NCBI RefSeq assembly: GCF_947179115.1
Contig: NZ_CAMXCI010000005.1
Span: 62,001 to 126,000 of the forward strand
Reading direction: 5' to 3'
DNA: 64,000 bases
Origin: Commensalibacter papalotli
Lineage (GTDB): Bacteria; Pseudomonadota; Alphaproteobacteria; Acetobacterales; Acetobacteraceae
Shown: in pieces, positions 1 through 7,573 of the stretch
Position numbering within the stretch: the stretch's first letter is position 1
Layout of the letters: the number at the start of each line of letters is the position of its first letter
Program-made: the position numbers and the translations under genes
Notes under the pieces: generated by a model
Told to the model about the DNA's origin: nothing
Databases searched by the model: none
What the model saw: the letters and a program-made list of their open reading frames with translations, nothing else

Positions 1-2
1 CA

Positions 3-47
3 GATGAGATCGAAGAATCATCAGATGAAGGTGATTTGCTAACTTAA
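3..47 (+). CDS. C-terminal end of an unidentified gene (left edge)
   Basis: The third forward frame is open from the window edge and ends at a TAA followed directly by TGA. It encodes an acidic tail (DEIEESSDEGDLLT). A terminator-type hairpin lies 35 bases downstream, which fits a real gene end. Too little is visible to name the product. It converges on ftsY. Confidence 0.45.
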   Translation, partial: DEIEESSDEGDLLT

Positions 48-82
48 TGATTTTTAAATTATATTGAACTGTATTTTAATAA

Positions 83-110
83 AAAGCCGACAAATAATAT
101 TGTCGGCTTT
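83..110. terminator. Bidirectional intrinsic terminator
   Basis: A perfect 10-bp inverted repeat (AAAGCCGACA / TGTCGGCTTT) with an 8-base AT loop. It is flanked by A residues on the left and T residues on the right, so it can end both the incoming rightward gene and leftward ftsY. Confidence 0.85.
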
Positions 111-163
111 ATAATATAATTTGCAATATCAAAATTTAAGTAAAACAGTTATATCAAGAAAAA

Positions 164-1129
164 TTATCCCTCTTTTTCTTCAATAACTTCTGTCGTTAGA
201 ACCTCGACATCTGTATCGCCAACCAGCCCTGCTGCAAACTCTTCTGCAGAAAAATCACGTAAATCTTCCGCTTTTTCACCAACACCTACAGCGTGGATTG
301 GCAATTGAAATTGCTGGGCCAAAGCAATCACGATACCACCGCGAGCAGTACCATCTAATTTCGTAATAACAAGACCTGAAACACTAACCATTTCTTTGAA
401 AATACGGACTTGTTCAATGGCATTTTGCCCTGTTGTGGCATCCAACACCAACAATACAGAATGGGGTGCAGTTTCATCGAATTTTTTCATCACACGAATA
501 ATTTTAGCAAGCTCTTCCATCAATGCTGATTTATTATGTAATCGCCCCGCAGTATCCACAAAAAGCAAATCTGCACCTTCATTCTTAGCACGTTTTAATG
601 CTTCAAAAGCAAGACCCGCAGCATCTGCGCCTGGTTTCCCAGAAATCACAGGTGCTCCTACACGATCCCCCCAGATTTGCAGTTGCTCTACCGCTGCAGC
701 ACGGAACGTATCCCCTGCCACCATCATGGTTTTTAATCCTTGATCGCCATAAAAACGCGCCATTTTACCAATGGTCGTTGTTTTTCCTGTTCCATTGACC
801 CCAACCATCAAGACCACATGTGGTTTTAACTCTAGATTCGGTTTAAATGGAACCGTTACAGGGCTAAGAACTTTGGCAATTTCCTTGGCCAACGCGTCTT
901 TAATTTCTTTTTCGCTTACTTCTGTACCAAAACGAGTTTTGCGAAATGTTTCAATTACATTTTCGGCAACTTCTGGACCAAAATCCGCAGCAATCAAGAT
1001 CTCTTCAAGTTGCTCTAAAGATTCTTCATCAAGGCGACGCTTGGTAAATACGGAAGTTAAGTTCGTTCCCAGCTTTTGAGTTGAACGAGATAAACCTTCT
1101 TTTAAACGAGAGAAAAAACCCAGAGCCAT
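164..1129 (-). CDS. ftsY: Signal recognition particle receptor FtsY
   Basis: This is the SRP-receptor GTPase that docks ribosome-SRP complexes at the inner membrane for co-translational insertion. The 321-residue protein has the helical N domain (about 1-95) and the G domain with P-loop GVNGTGKTTT (110-119), DTAGR (192-196) and TKLDG (256-260), followed by the ARGG motif. It lacks the long acidic A domain of E. coli FtsY, as short alphaproteobacterial versions do. The MALGFFSRLK start leaves an amphipathic membrane-targeting helix. It abuts mtaB, sharing one base, so mtaB and ftsY are probably co-transcribed. Confidence 0.97.
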   Translation of the reverse strand: MALGFFSRLKEGLSRSTQKLGTNLTSVFTKRRLDEESLEQLEEILIAADFGPEVAENVIETFRKTRFGTEVSEKEIKDALAKEIAKVLSPVTVPFKPNLELKPHVVLMVGVNGTGKTTTIGKMARFYGDQGLKTMMVAGDTFRAAAVEQLQIWGDRVGAPVISGKPGADAAGLAFEALKRAKNEGADLLFVDTAGRLHNKSALMEELAKIIRVMKKFDETAPHSVLLVLDATTGQNAIEQVRIFKEMVSVSGLVITKLDGTARGGIVIALAQQFQLPIHAVGVGEKAEDLRDFSAEEFAAGLVGDTDVEVLTTEVIEEKEG

Positions 1130-2388
1130 TATATTCTTTCCACTATTATACCATCAACGTCACCCGAAACTACTCGAGCACAAATCATTTCACCAGGTTT
1201 TGCCGCCTCACCTTGTAATACAGCAAAAGCAAATTGTTCCGAGTGCCCTCGATCAGGTGTTTCCATCAATATATTAACATCTTTCCCTATAAGAGACTCA
1301 TGAAAAAGACGGGCAGATTCTTGACCCAATTCCCTTAATTTTGCAGCACGTTCTTTACGCACTGCTACAGATACTGCTGGCATTTGTGCTGCTGGAGTTC
1401 CTTTGCGTTCGCTATAAGGAAATACATGTAAATAAGGAAAAGCCTGTTGTTTTAAAAACTCATAAGTTTCTTGAAAATAAGTATCATCTTCGGTTGGAAA
1501 GCCTGCAATAATATCAACACTTAACCCTATATCTGAACGAATAGAACGTAATCGTTGTACTAATTGATCAACATCTTCAGTCAAATGACGACGCTTCATC
1601 CGCTTTAAAATCATATCAGAACCTGCTTGAACAGACAGATGCAAATGCGGCATCAGTCTTGGCTCTGTTTTTAAAAGTTCCCACAACGTATTATCAAATC
1701 CAATTGGATCAATCGAAGATAAACGTAACCGTTCCAGATCTGGCACAGCCTTTAAAACTGCTTTACATAGATCCCCCAGAGCCAAATCGCCTTCAAAATC
1801 AGAACCCCAAGAAGCAATATCAACCCCTGTTAACACAACTTCTTTATAGTCTTGTTCGACCAATGTTCTGGCTTGATTAATCACGCCTTCAATCGTTACA
1901 GAACGAGAAGGACCTCGACCAAAAGGAATCACACAAAAAGTACAACGATGATCACACCCTTGTTGTACCTGAACAAAAGCTCTGGTACGCCCTGTAAATT
2001 CGGTGACAACTTGTGCGGCCGTTTTTTTTACAGACATAATATCTGAAACTTGATTTCCAGAAGCAATCGCTTCATTCGTCCAGTTTTCTGCTTGTAACTT
2101 ATCTTCATTCCCCAAAACTTGAACCACACCGGGTAATGAAGACCATTTTTCAGGATTTAATTGTGCGGCACATCCTGTAACCACAATGCGTTTTTGATCG
2201 TCTTTACGATTCAAACGACGAATGGCTTGGCGTGCTTGACGTTCAGCTTCCGCAGTCACCGCACATGTATTAACAACAACAACATCCCCCAAACCATCAG
2301 CATATTGACCCATAACTTCGCTCTCGTAGCGATTAAGTCTGCAACCAAATGTCAGAATCTGAGGTTTTTGTGACGTATCCTTGCTCAT
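1129..2388 (-). CDS. mtaB: tRNA threonylcarbamoyladenosine methylthiotransferase MtaB
   Basis: A radical-SAM methylthiotransferase that converts t6A37 to ms2t6A37 in tRNAs reading ANN codons. The N-terminal UPF0004 domain supplies three cluster cysteines (16, 42, 73). The radical-SAM cluster motif CX3CX2C is at 145-152 (CDHRCTFC). A TRAM-like C-terminal region follows. The 419-residue length is normal for the MtaB/YqeV clade, which is shorter than MiaB or RimO. The start overlaps the end of dapF by four bases, so dapF, mtaB and ftsY look like one leftward operon. Confidence 0.93.
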   Translation of the reverse strand: MSKDTSQKPQILTFGCRLNRYESEVMGQYADGLGDVVVVNTCAVTAEAERQARQAIRRLNRKDDQKRIVVTGCAAQLNPEKWSSLPGVVQVLGNEDKLQAENWTNEAIASGNQVSDIMSVKKTAAQVVTEFTGRTRAFVQVQQGCDHRCTFCVIPFGRGPSRSVTIEGVINQARTLVEQDYKEVVLTGVDIASWGSDFEGDLALGDLCKAVLKAVPDLERLRLSSIDPIGFDNTLWELLKTEPRLMPHLHLSVQAGSDMILKRMKRRHLTEDVDQLVQRLRSIRSDIGLSVDIIAGFPTEDDTYFQETYEFLKQQAFPYLHVFPYSERKGTPAAQMPAVSVAVRKERAAKLRELGQESARLFHESLIGKDVNILMETPDRGHSEQFAFAVLQGEAAKPGEMICARVVSGDVDGIIVERI

Positions 2389-3209
2389 AAAGGATAATTT
2401 TCCAGACTAAATTGACCTGAAAAAGAAAAATGCACAGCACCTGTCATCAATACATTGTTGGTTTCTTCATCCCATTCAATGATCAGGTTGCCACCATCCA
2501 TTTTAACTTCGCAATAACGATCTGCCAAACCACGACGCACCGCATTCACCACAGAAGCACACGCCCCTGAACCACAGGCTAAAGTTAAGCCAGCTCCACG
2601 CTCCCAAACACGAACGCGCATACTTTGACGATCCAACATTTGCACAAAACCAATATTCGCACCTTCAGAGAATAAAGGGTCCTTTTCTAACATTTTACCA
2701 GAAAATACAGGATCAACCGTTGATAAATCTTCAACAAAAAAAGTTGCATGAGGATTACCCATAGAGACAGCTGCTGGTTCACCCGCCAAAGGCAGGTTAA
2801 GTGTATCGACATCACGAGATAAAGGGATTTCTTGCCATTTTGTTTTTGGCTGTCCCATGTTTACTCGCATTGTATGGCTGTCAATGACCTCTGCTGGTAA
2901 AAGACCTGCATTTGTTTGCATAATAAATTTTTTACTTTGATATTTATGATGCAACCAAGCCGCCACACAACGTGAACCATTACCACATGCGCCAGCCTCA
3001 TCTCCACCTTCATTAAAAAAGCGAACATAAATATCGGCATTGCTGTCTTTGGGTTGAGAAAGAACAATTAACTGATCACAACCAATGCCATAACGGCGAT
3101 CACATAATGTTTTAATGCGACGTTCGCTGAGTTCAATACTATTGACAGAATTATCGATAATGACAAAATCATTGCCAATACCATGCATTTTATAAAAAGG
3201 AATGTTCAT
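2385..3209 (-). CDS. dapF: Diaminopimelate epimerase
   Basis: Converts LL- to meso-diaminopimelate for lysine and peptidoglycan synthesis, using a two-cysteine acid/base pair. Both catalytic cysteines are present: Cys75 in ACGNGSRC and Cys212 in ACGSGAC. The 274-residue length and the FYKMHGIGNDF start are typical. It is the first gene of the dapF-mtaB-ftsY operon and is divergent from the methyltransferase at 3285, with 75 bp between starts. Confidence 0.97.
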   Translation of the reverse strand: MNIPFYKMHGIGNDFVIIDNSVNSIELSERRIKTLCDRRYGIGCDQLIVLSQPKDSNADIYVRFFNEGGDEAGACGNGSRCVAAWLHHKYQSKKFIMQTNAGLLPAEVIDSHTMRVNMGQPKTKWQEIPLSRDVDTLNLPLAGEPAAVSMGNPHATFFVEDLSTVDPVFSGKMLEKDPLFSEGANIGFVQMLDRQSMRVRVWERGAGLTLACGSGACASVVNAVRRGLADRYCEVKMDGGNLIIEWDEETNNVLMTGAVHFSFSGQFSLENYPL

Positions 3210-3284
3210 TATTCTTCTAAATACAGTTATAAACTTTAAATTTAATTTACCAACAAATCATAAAAAGCGCTAACTTTTTACATC

Positions 3285-3920
3285 ATGAACCACTTAAAAG
3301 ACTTTCATCCCCGATCTTTCGACATCGCAAGTAACGAAAGTGACCTTCAATATTATACCACTCACTCTGTTCCTCCTATGCTTGATCAAGGTGGTTATAA
3401 AGCAATTGAAGCCTTATATCACACTCTGATACAAGAAAGCGATACTATTCTTGACCTGATGTGTGGTGCAAATAGTCATATGCCCAGTGACCTATCTTGT
3501 CAAAATTTCATTGGCATTGATTTAAATCCACAAGCATTAAAGGAAAATACTGCACTCACACGAAAAATTACGCAAGATATTAACGAGAAAACAGAACTTC
3601 ATCTTAAAGATAGTAGCGTTGATTACATTTGTCTATGTTGCGTTTTTGAATATTTGCGTAACCCATTTGAAACATTAGACGAGTGTTTGCGGATATTAAA
3701 ACCAGGTGGACGGATTATTATTTCTTTCTCATCTCAGTTTTTACCATTACGTGCCACCGCTTTGTGGCAGGCTTTAGAAAATCAAGATCGTCAAGGTTTA
3801 GTGAAGGTGCTGTTAAACCGCGCAGGATTTGCTGATTTCGACCAAGGTGAGGTACATCCGCCAGAGGATCAAACTGTTTGGAAAGATCCAATTTATAGCG
3901 TAGTGGCGAGGAAACCTTAA
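3285..3920 (+). CDS. Class I SAM-dependent methyltransferase, substrate unknown
   Basis: A 211-residue protein with a Rossmann-type methyltransferase fold. The glycine-rich SAM motif reads ILDLMCGANSH (around residue 59), the acidic strand-2 residue is in FIGIDLNP, and the post-II region reads VDYICLCCVFEYLRNP, followed by the ILKPGGRIIISFS strand typical of UbiE/Methyltransf_11 proteins. No substrate-specific domain is visible. It could methylate a small molecule or a lipid. It heads a short rightward run of accessory genes and is divergent from dapF. Confidence 0.75.
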   Translation: MNHLKDFHPRSFDIASNESDLQYYTTHSVPPMLDQGGYKAIEALYHTLIQESDTILDLMCGANSHMPSDLSCQNFIGIDLNPQALKENTALTRKITQDINEKTELHLKDSSVDYICLCCVFEYLRNPFETLDECLRILKPGGRIIISFSSQFLPLRATALWQALENQDRQGLVKVLLNRAGFADFDQGEVHPPEDQTVWKDPIYSVVARKP

Positions 3921-3949
3921 ATCAATATCTTTATTAAGGAGATTTAATC

Positions 3950-4705
3950 ATATTTCTAACTTCTACATGCCCACACTGCAAAACTAGAATCCCTTTTGAT
4001 ATAAAAGGGACTTATTTGCAAAGAGCATTAATACAAAATATGAATTACATAATTTACTTTAATATTTTCTCAAAATGCAGAGAATGTAAGCTACCTACTA
4101 TTTTTTCAATATATCGTAATATAACAAACGCTGTTATTCACGAAAATATTGCAGAAAGGTGGCTCGATAAAGATGACATAGCAAAAGAAACAACAAAGTG
4201 GACTGTATACATCAATCAAGAAGAAGATGGTAATTTATTAGATAACTTCCAAATAGAAAAAATCATTCGTCCGCCAGTAAATATATCATATCAATGCCCC
4301 GAACATGTTCCTGAGGATATTAAAGGAAAATTTGATGAGGCTGCACAATGTCATGCAAATGATTGTATTGTTGCTAGTAGCATGATGCTCAGACTTTGTT
4401 TAGAAACTGTCATTAAGGACTTATTAAAAACAAACAATGAACAAAAGCAAAAAGTATATTTATCTGATGGAATAAAAAATCTTTCTGAGAAAAATCTAAT
4501 TTCTAAAAGAATACAATATTTTGCTAATGAAATTAGATTTGACGGTAATTATGCTGCACATGAAGGAAAAATGGATCAAGAAAATTTACAAGATCTATTT
4601 GATTTCACCATTGCTCTTTTAGAAGATGTCTATACTCAACCCAAGAAAATTGAGCTTTCCCAAGAAAGACGCGCCCAACGCAAAAATCAAGGAAACCCTA
4701 AATGA
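3950..4705 (+). CDS. Zinc-ribbon / DUF4145-like protein, probable non-standard start
   Basis: From a conventional start the protein begins at TTG 4016. The same frame is open upstream to the stop at 3935-3937 and encodes CPHC, which pairs with the downstream CREC to give a CXXC-X(25-30)-CXXC zinc ribbon. A strong AAGGAG site at 3936-3941 lies 5 bases before ATC (3947) and 8 before ATA (3950); there is no ATG, GTG or TTG between. The C-terminal half (SMMLRLCLETVIKDLL, later EIRFDGNYAAHEG) matches the DUF4145 helical pattern often found with zinc ribbons in accessory and defence-linked proteins. The stop overlaps the next gene as ATGA. The function is unknown. The start at 3950 is my inference. 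Confidence 0.6.
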   Translation: MFLTSTCPHCKTRIPFDIKGTYLQRALIQNMNYIIYFNIFSKCRECKLPTIFSIYRNITNAVIHENIAERWLDKDDIAKETTKWTVYINQEEDGNLLDNFQIEKIIRPPVNISYQCPEHVPEDIKGKFDEAAQCHANDCIVASSMMLRLCLETVIKDLLKTNNEQKQKVYLSDGIKNLSEKNLISKRIQYFANEIRFDGNYAAHEGKMDQENLQDLFDFTIALLEDVYTQPKKIELSQERRAQRKNQGNPK

Positions 4706-5496
4706 AACGCCAATCTACTTTTTATATCCCTCATGGTGGAGGGCCTTGTTTCTTTATGGATGATCCGCATGATATTTGGACGAATATGGGGAATTTCTTA
4801 AATAAGATTCCCTATAGCCTACCTCAAACCCCAGACAGTATCGTTATCATTTCTGGACATTGGGAAAACACACCCATTAAAATTCACGCTGCCGATAAAC
4901 CTTCTTTATTTTATGATTATTATGATTTTCCGCCTCATACTTATGAGTTGACTTATCCTGCCTCTGGCAATCCACAGCTGGCAGAAAAAATCCAGCAATT
5001 ATTTCAAAGTCAGCATATACAAGCCGAATTAGAGTATGAACGTGGTTGGGATCATGGGGTGTTTATTCCTTTAAAAGTCATCTTCCCTGACGCTAATATC
5101 CCAATTGTGCAAGTCTCTTTGCATCATTCACTGGATCCGCAAACTCACATGAAAATGGGAGATATCTTATCTCCTTTACGCAATGAGAATATTCTTATTA
5201 TTGGCAGTGGAATGAGCTATCATAACCTTCCCTATTTATTTTCGGGCAAAGAGACTGCTTATGCAGATCAATTTCACGATTGGTTAACTGATACCGTTAC
5301 CAATCCAGATATTTCACAACGTAATCAAGGCCTAACCAACTGGTTACACGCCCCAGGTGCACGTTCTAATCATCCTCGTGAAGAGCATTTACTACCATTA
5401 ATGGTTGTTGCTGGTGCCGCAGGGAAAGATCAAGGTATTTGTATATTCAAAGACAGAATTATTAATAAACCTATTGCTGGCTTTCAGTTTGGGTAA
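4702..5496 (+). CDS. LigB-type extradiol dioxygenase family protein (YgiD/DODA-like)
   Basis: A 264-residue member of the class III extradiol ring-cleavage dioxygenase superfamily, whose single-domain YgiD/DODA branch opens catechol rings such as DOPA. Visible candidate metal ligands are the early His of YIPHGGGP, SGHWE and the HGVFIPL histidine. IIGSGMSYHNLPYL and the SNHPREEHLLPL segment are also family-typical. It is translationally coupled (ATGA) to the zinc-ribbon gene before it. The physiological substrate cannot be read from sequence. Confidence 0.85.
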   Translation: MKRQSTFYIPHGGGPCFFMDDPHDIWTNMGNFLNKIPYSLPQTPDSIVIISGHWENTPIKIHAADKPSLFYDYYDFPPHTYELTYPASGNPQLAEKIQQLFQSQHIQAELEYERGWDHGVFIPLKVIFPDANIPIVQVSLHHSLDPQTHMKMGDILSPLRNENILIIGSGMSYHNLPYLFSGKETAYADQFHDWLTDTVTNPDISQRNQGLTNWLHAPGARSNHPREEHLLPLMVVAGAAGKDQGICIFKDRIINKPIAGFQFG

Positions 5497-5509
5497 AAAA
5501 AGGATAATA

Positions 5510-5947
5510 ATGAAGGCTATAATTTCATTACTTATATTTTTCTCTTATATTCCTTTTGCTTTTGCAGACTCTAAAGATACTACAATTTTAATAGATGCCG
5601 CCGCTTTGAAAAAAGCAAACCCTGATAAAATAATACTAGATGGTAAGATAGATTCAGATATTGATCATGATAATGTAATGGATGTCATTAATTACGCTTA
5701 TAATGCGTCAACTCCACCGGCAGCATGTAGCGAAGAAAATTGTATTGTTCAAAATAATAGGTTGATAACACAACCAACATTAACTTTTGATATTTTCCTT
5801 AAAGGGCCAAAAGCCTTAATACAAATTAATTATGTGTGTACAAGCATAGGTGTTATGAAATCCATACATAATGGCATGAAAGATATATTTTGTGGCCCCT
5901 CATCTATTTTACGGTGGAACGATGAGGATTATATAAAGAACAATTAA
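5510..5947 (+). CDS. Small secreted protein of unknown function
   Basis: A 145-residue protein starting at ATG 5510 (MKAIISLLIFF), 13 bases after the dioxygenase stop and preceded by AAAGGA. An open frame continues upstream into the dioxygenase gene but lacks a better site. Residues 1-19 form a signal peptide with an AFA-D cleavage site. The mature part has four cysteines (AACSEENC, YVC, IFC), consistent with two disulfides in the periplasm. I recognise no family. It may be co-transcribed with the two genes before it. Confidence 0.65.
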   Translation: MKAIISLLIFFSYIPFAFADSKDTTILIDAAALKKANPDKIILDGKIDSDIDHDNVMDVINYAYNASTPPAACSEENCIVQNNRLITQPTLTFDIFLKGPKALIQINYVCTSIGVMKSIHNGMKDIFCGPSSILRWNDEDYIKNN

Positions 5948-6135
5948 ATTGCCAGTAAACTACACTATATTCTTATATTAAATTGATTAATAATATTCAG
6001 TAATTATTAAAATTTACTAATCCATACGACATAATAAGAAAAAAAATTAATTGTCTTTGTTAGTGAATATCTCAAAATAACCAAAAAGATAAGTTTCAAT
6101 GTTCACACTTAATGAAACTTACCCTTTAAATAATC

Positions 6136-6381
6136 TTAGTTTAAATTATTCTGAACATTAGAGGGGAGATGAAAAATTTTAGGTGATGGGGATTGTTGAG
6201 GCTTTTTAAAATAAGATTCATAAACGACACTTGCTACAACTACCCCAATGATTAATCCTGAAAGTTTCAAAAGGTGAAGTTTCACGTTGAATTCTTCGCC
6301 TTTTTTGGCAGCTTTTTTCTTAGCAAGAGGAATAGTTAACAAACCAACAATAATAATGACAGCAATAAAGATCATATCCAC
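6136..6381 (-). CDS. Small two-helix membrane protein, unknown
   Basis: An 81-residue protein with two hydrophobic segments (about 4-19 and 35-52) separated by a lysine-rich loop (KKKAAKKGEE), and a polar proline/serine-containing tail. It resembles the many short uncharacterised inner-membrane proteins of Acetobacteraceae; no domain is recognised. It stands alone between the secreted protein at 5510 and the lyxose isomerase. An 8-bp inverted repeat (AAGTTTCA 6091-6098 / TGAAACTT 6113-6120) past its end may be a weak terminator. Confidence 0.5.
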   Translation of the reverse strand: MDMIFIAVIIIVGLLTIPLAKKKAAKKGEEFNVKLHLLKLSGLIIGVVVASVVYESYFKKPQQSPSPKIFHLPSNVQNNLN

Positions 6382-6602
6382 AACCCTATATATAAATAAA
6401 AATATTTCTACATATAGAGATCAGTATTGCAATTTCATTTTATTACTTAATCAAATAATGAATAAGATTGTAATAATTACAACACAATAAATAGTATAAT
6501 AAATACATTTGATGCCGTTATAATAATCATTTGGGATCAAGCTTAATGAATTATAATTGCCGGTTCTAAATATACAATTTACCAATCTATTAAAGGATTA
6601 CC

Positions 6603-7283
6603 CTATGCCCTGGGATACTCTGTGCATAACAAGCGATAAGGTGCTTCATCTTCTTCTATTTCAGGAAAACGTCCCATCTTTTCATAAAAGCGATTATCAT
6701 GCTCATCATCATTACACATAGAAACTTCTCCTAATAAAACTCCTCCCGTCCCTGCTTCGACTTCAAAATCATGATACATATAGGGGTAAACGGTAATACT
6801 CTCCCCTGGAGTTAATTTAATTTGGGTTCCCGCTTCAACCAAAAGCTCTCGTCCATCGCAATGCGTTTTTACAGGGTTTATTTTATCCAAATCCCCTTCT
6901 TTGGTTGAATTATAGACTCGGATAAGAACATTTCCACCACCACGATTGATAATGTCTTCCATTTTGTTCCAATGAAAATGCATTGGGGCATATTGGCTAT
7001 CTTTGATATAGAGAAGTTTTTCAGCATAAGTTTTTGTATATTTTTTATTTTTTAAATTGCCATTGCGCAGTGTAATTAATGAAAATCCAACCTTCTCAAA
7101 TTCACCTTTTCCATAATCTGTTACATCCCAACCCAGCAAATTATCGCGAATTTCATCATATTCGTTATTTTTTTTCTGCCATTCCATTGGAGTAAAAGAA
7201 CAAAATGGCGGTAAAGAGAATCCAACCTTGTCAATCATCTGCTGCATTTCTTTGATAGCTCTATTAATTTCGGAACGTTTCAT
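6603..7283 (-). CDS. D-lyxose isomerase (cupin fold)
   Basis: A 226-residue cupin matching the D-lyxose ketol-isomerase family (EC 5.3.1.15), which interconverts D-lyxose and D-xylulose or D-mannose and D-fructose with a divalent metal. The metal site is visible as HFHWNKMED (HXH and E), with the later histidine in YPYMYHDFEVEAGTGG. The N-terminal KRSEINRAIKEM and the C-terminal PYRLLCTEYP are typical. No sugar transporter or kinase is adjacent, so the physiological substrate is unclear. It is divergent from deaD. Confidence 0.88.
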   Translation of the reverse strand: MKRSEINRAIKEMQQMIDKVGFSLPPFCSFTPMEWQKKNNEYDEIRDNLLGWDVTDYGKGEFEKVGFSLITLRNGNLKNKKYTKTYAEKLLYIKDSQYAPMHFHWNKMEDIINRGGGNVLIRVYNSTKEGDLDKINPVKTHCDGRELLVEAGTQIKLTPGESITVYPYMYHDFEVEAGTGGVLLGEVSMCNDDEHDNRFYEKMGRFPEIEEDEAPYRLLCTEYPRA

Positions 7284-7573
7284 TTTTTCATACTCCTTGA
7301 CGTTTTTTAAATTGAATATATATTAATACTTATATATTAATAATGATGAACACATCTTAGTGATGTTTCATAATGTAATCATTAAGACAAATTTTCTTTT
7401 GTCTCTATTATCTAGGTTTAAATGTATCTGATTTCCTTATCTGCATTGTGGCAGCGTTTGAATATTTTCGCACAACAATCTTGCTTTTATTACTTTACAC
7501 AGTAGGTCAGATTCCATCCCCACCTTTTCTTTATCTTAATTACTAACATCAATAAACTTTATCGGACCTATAT

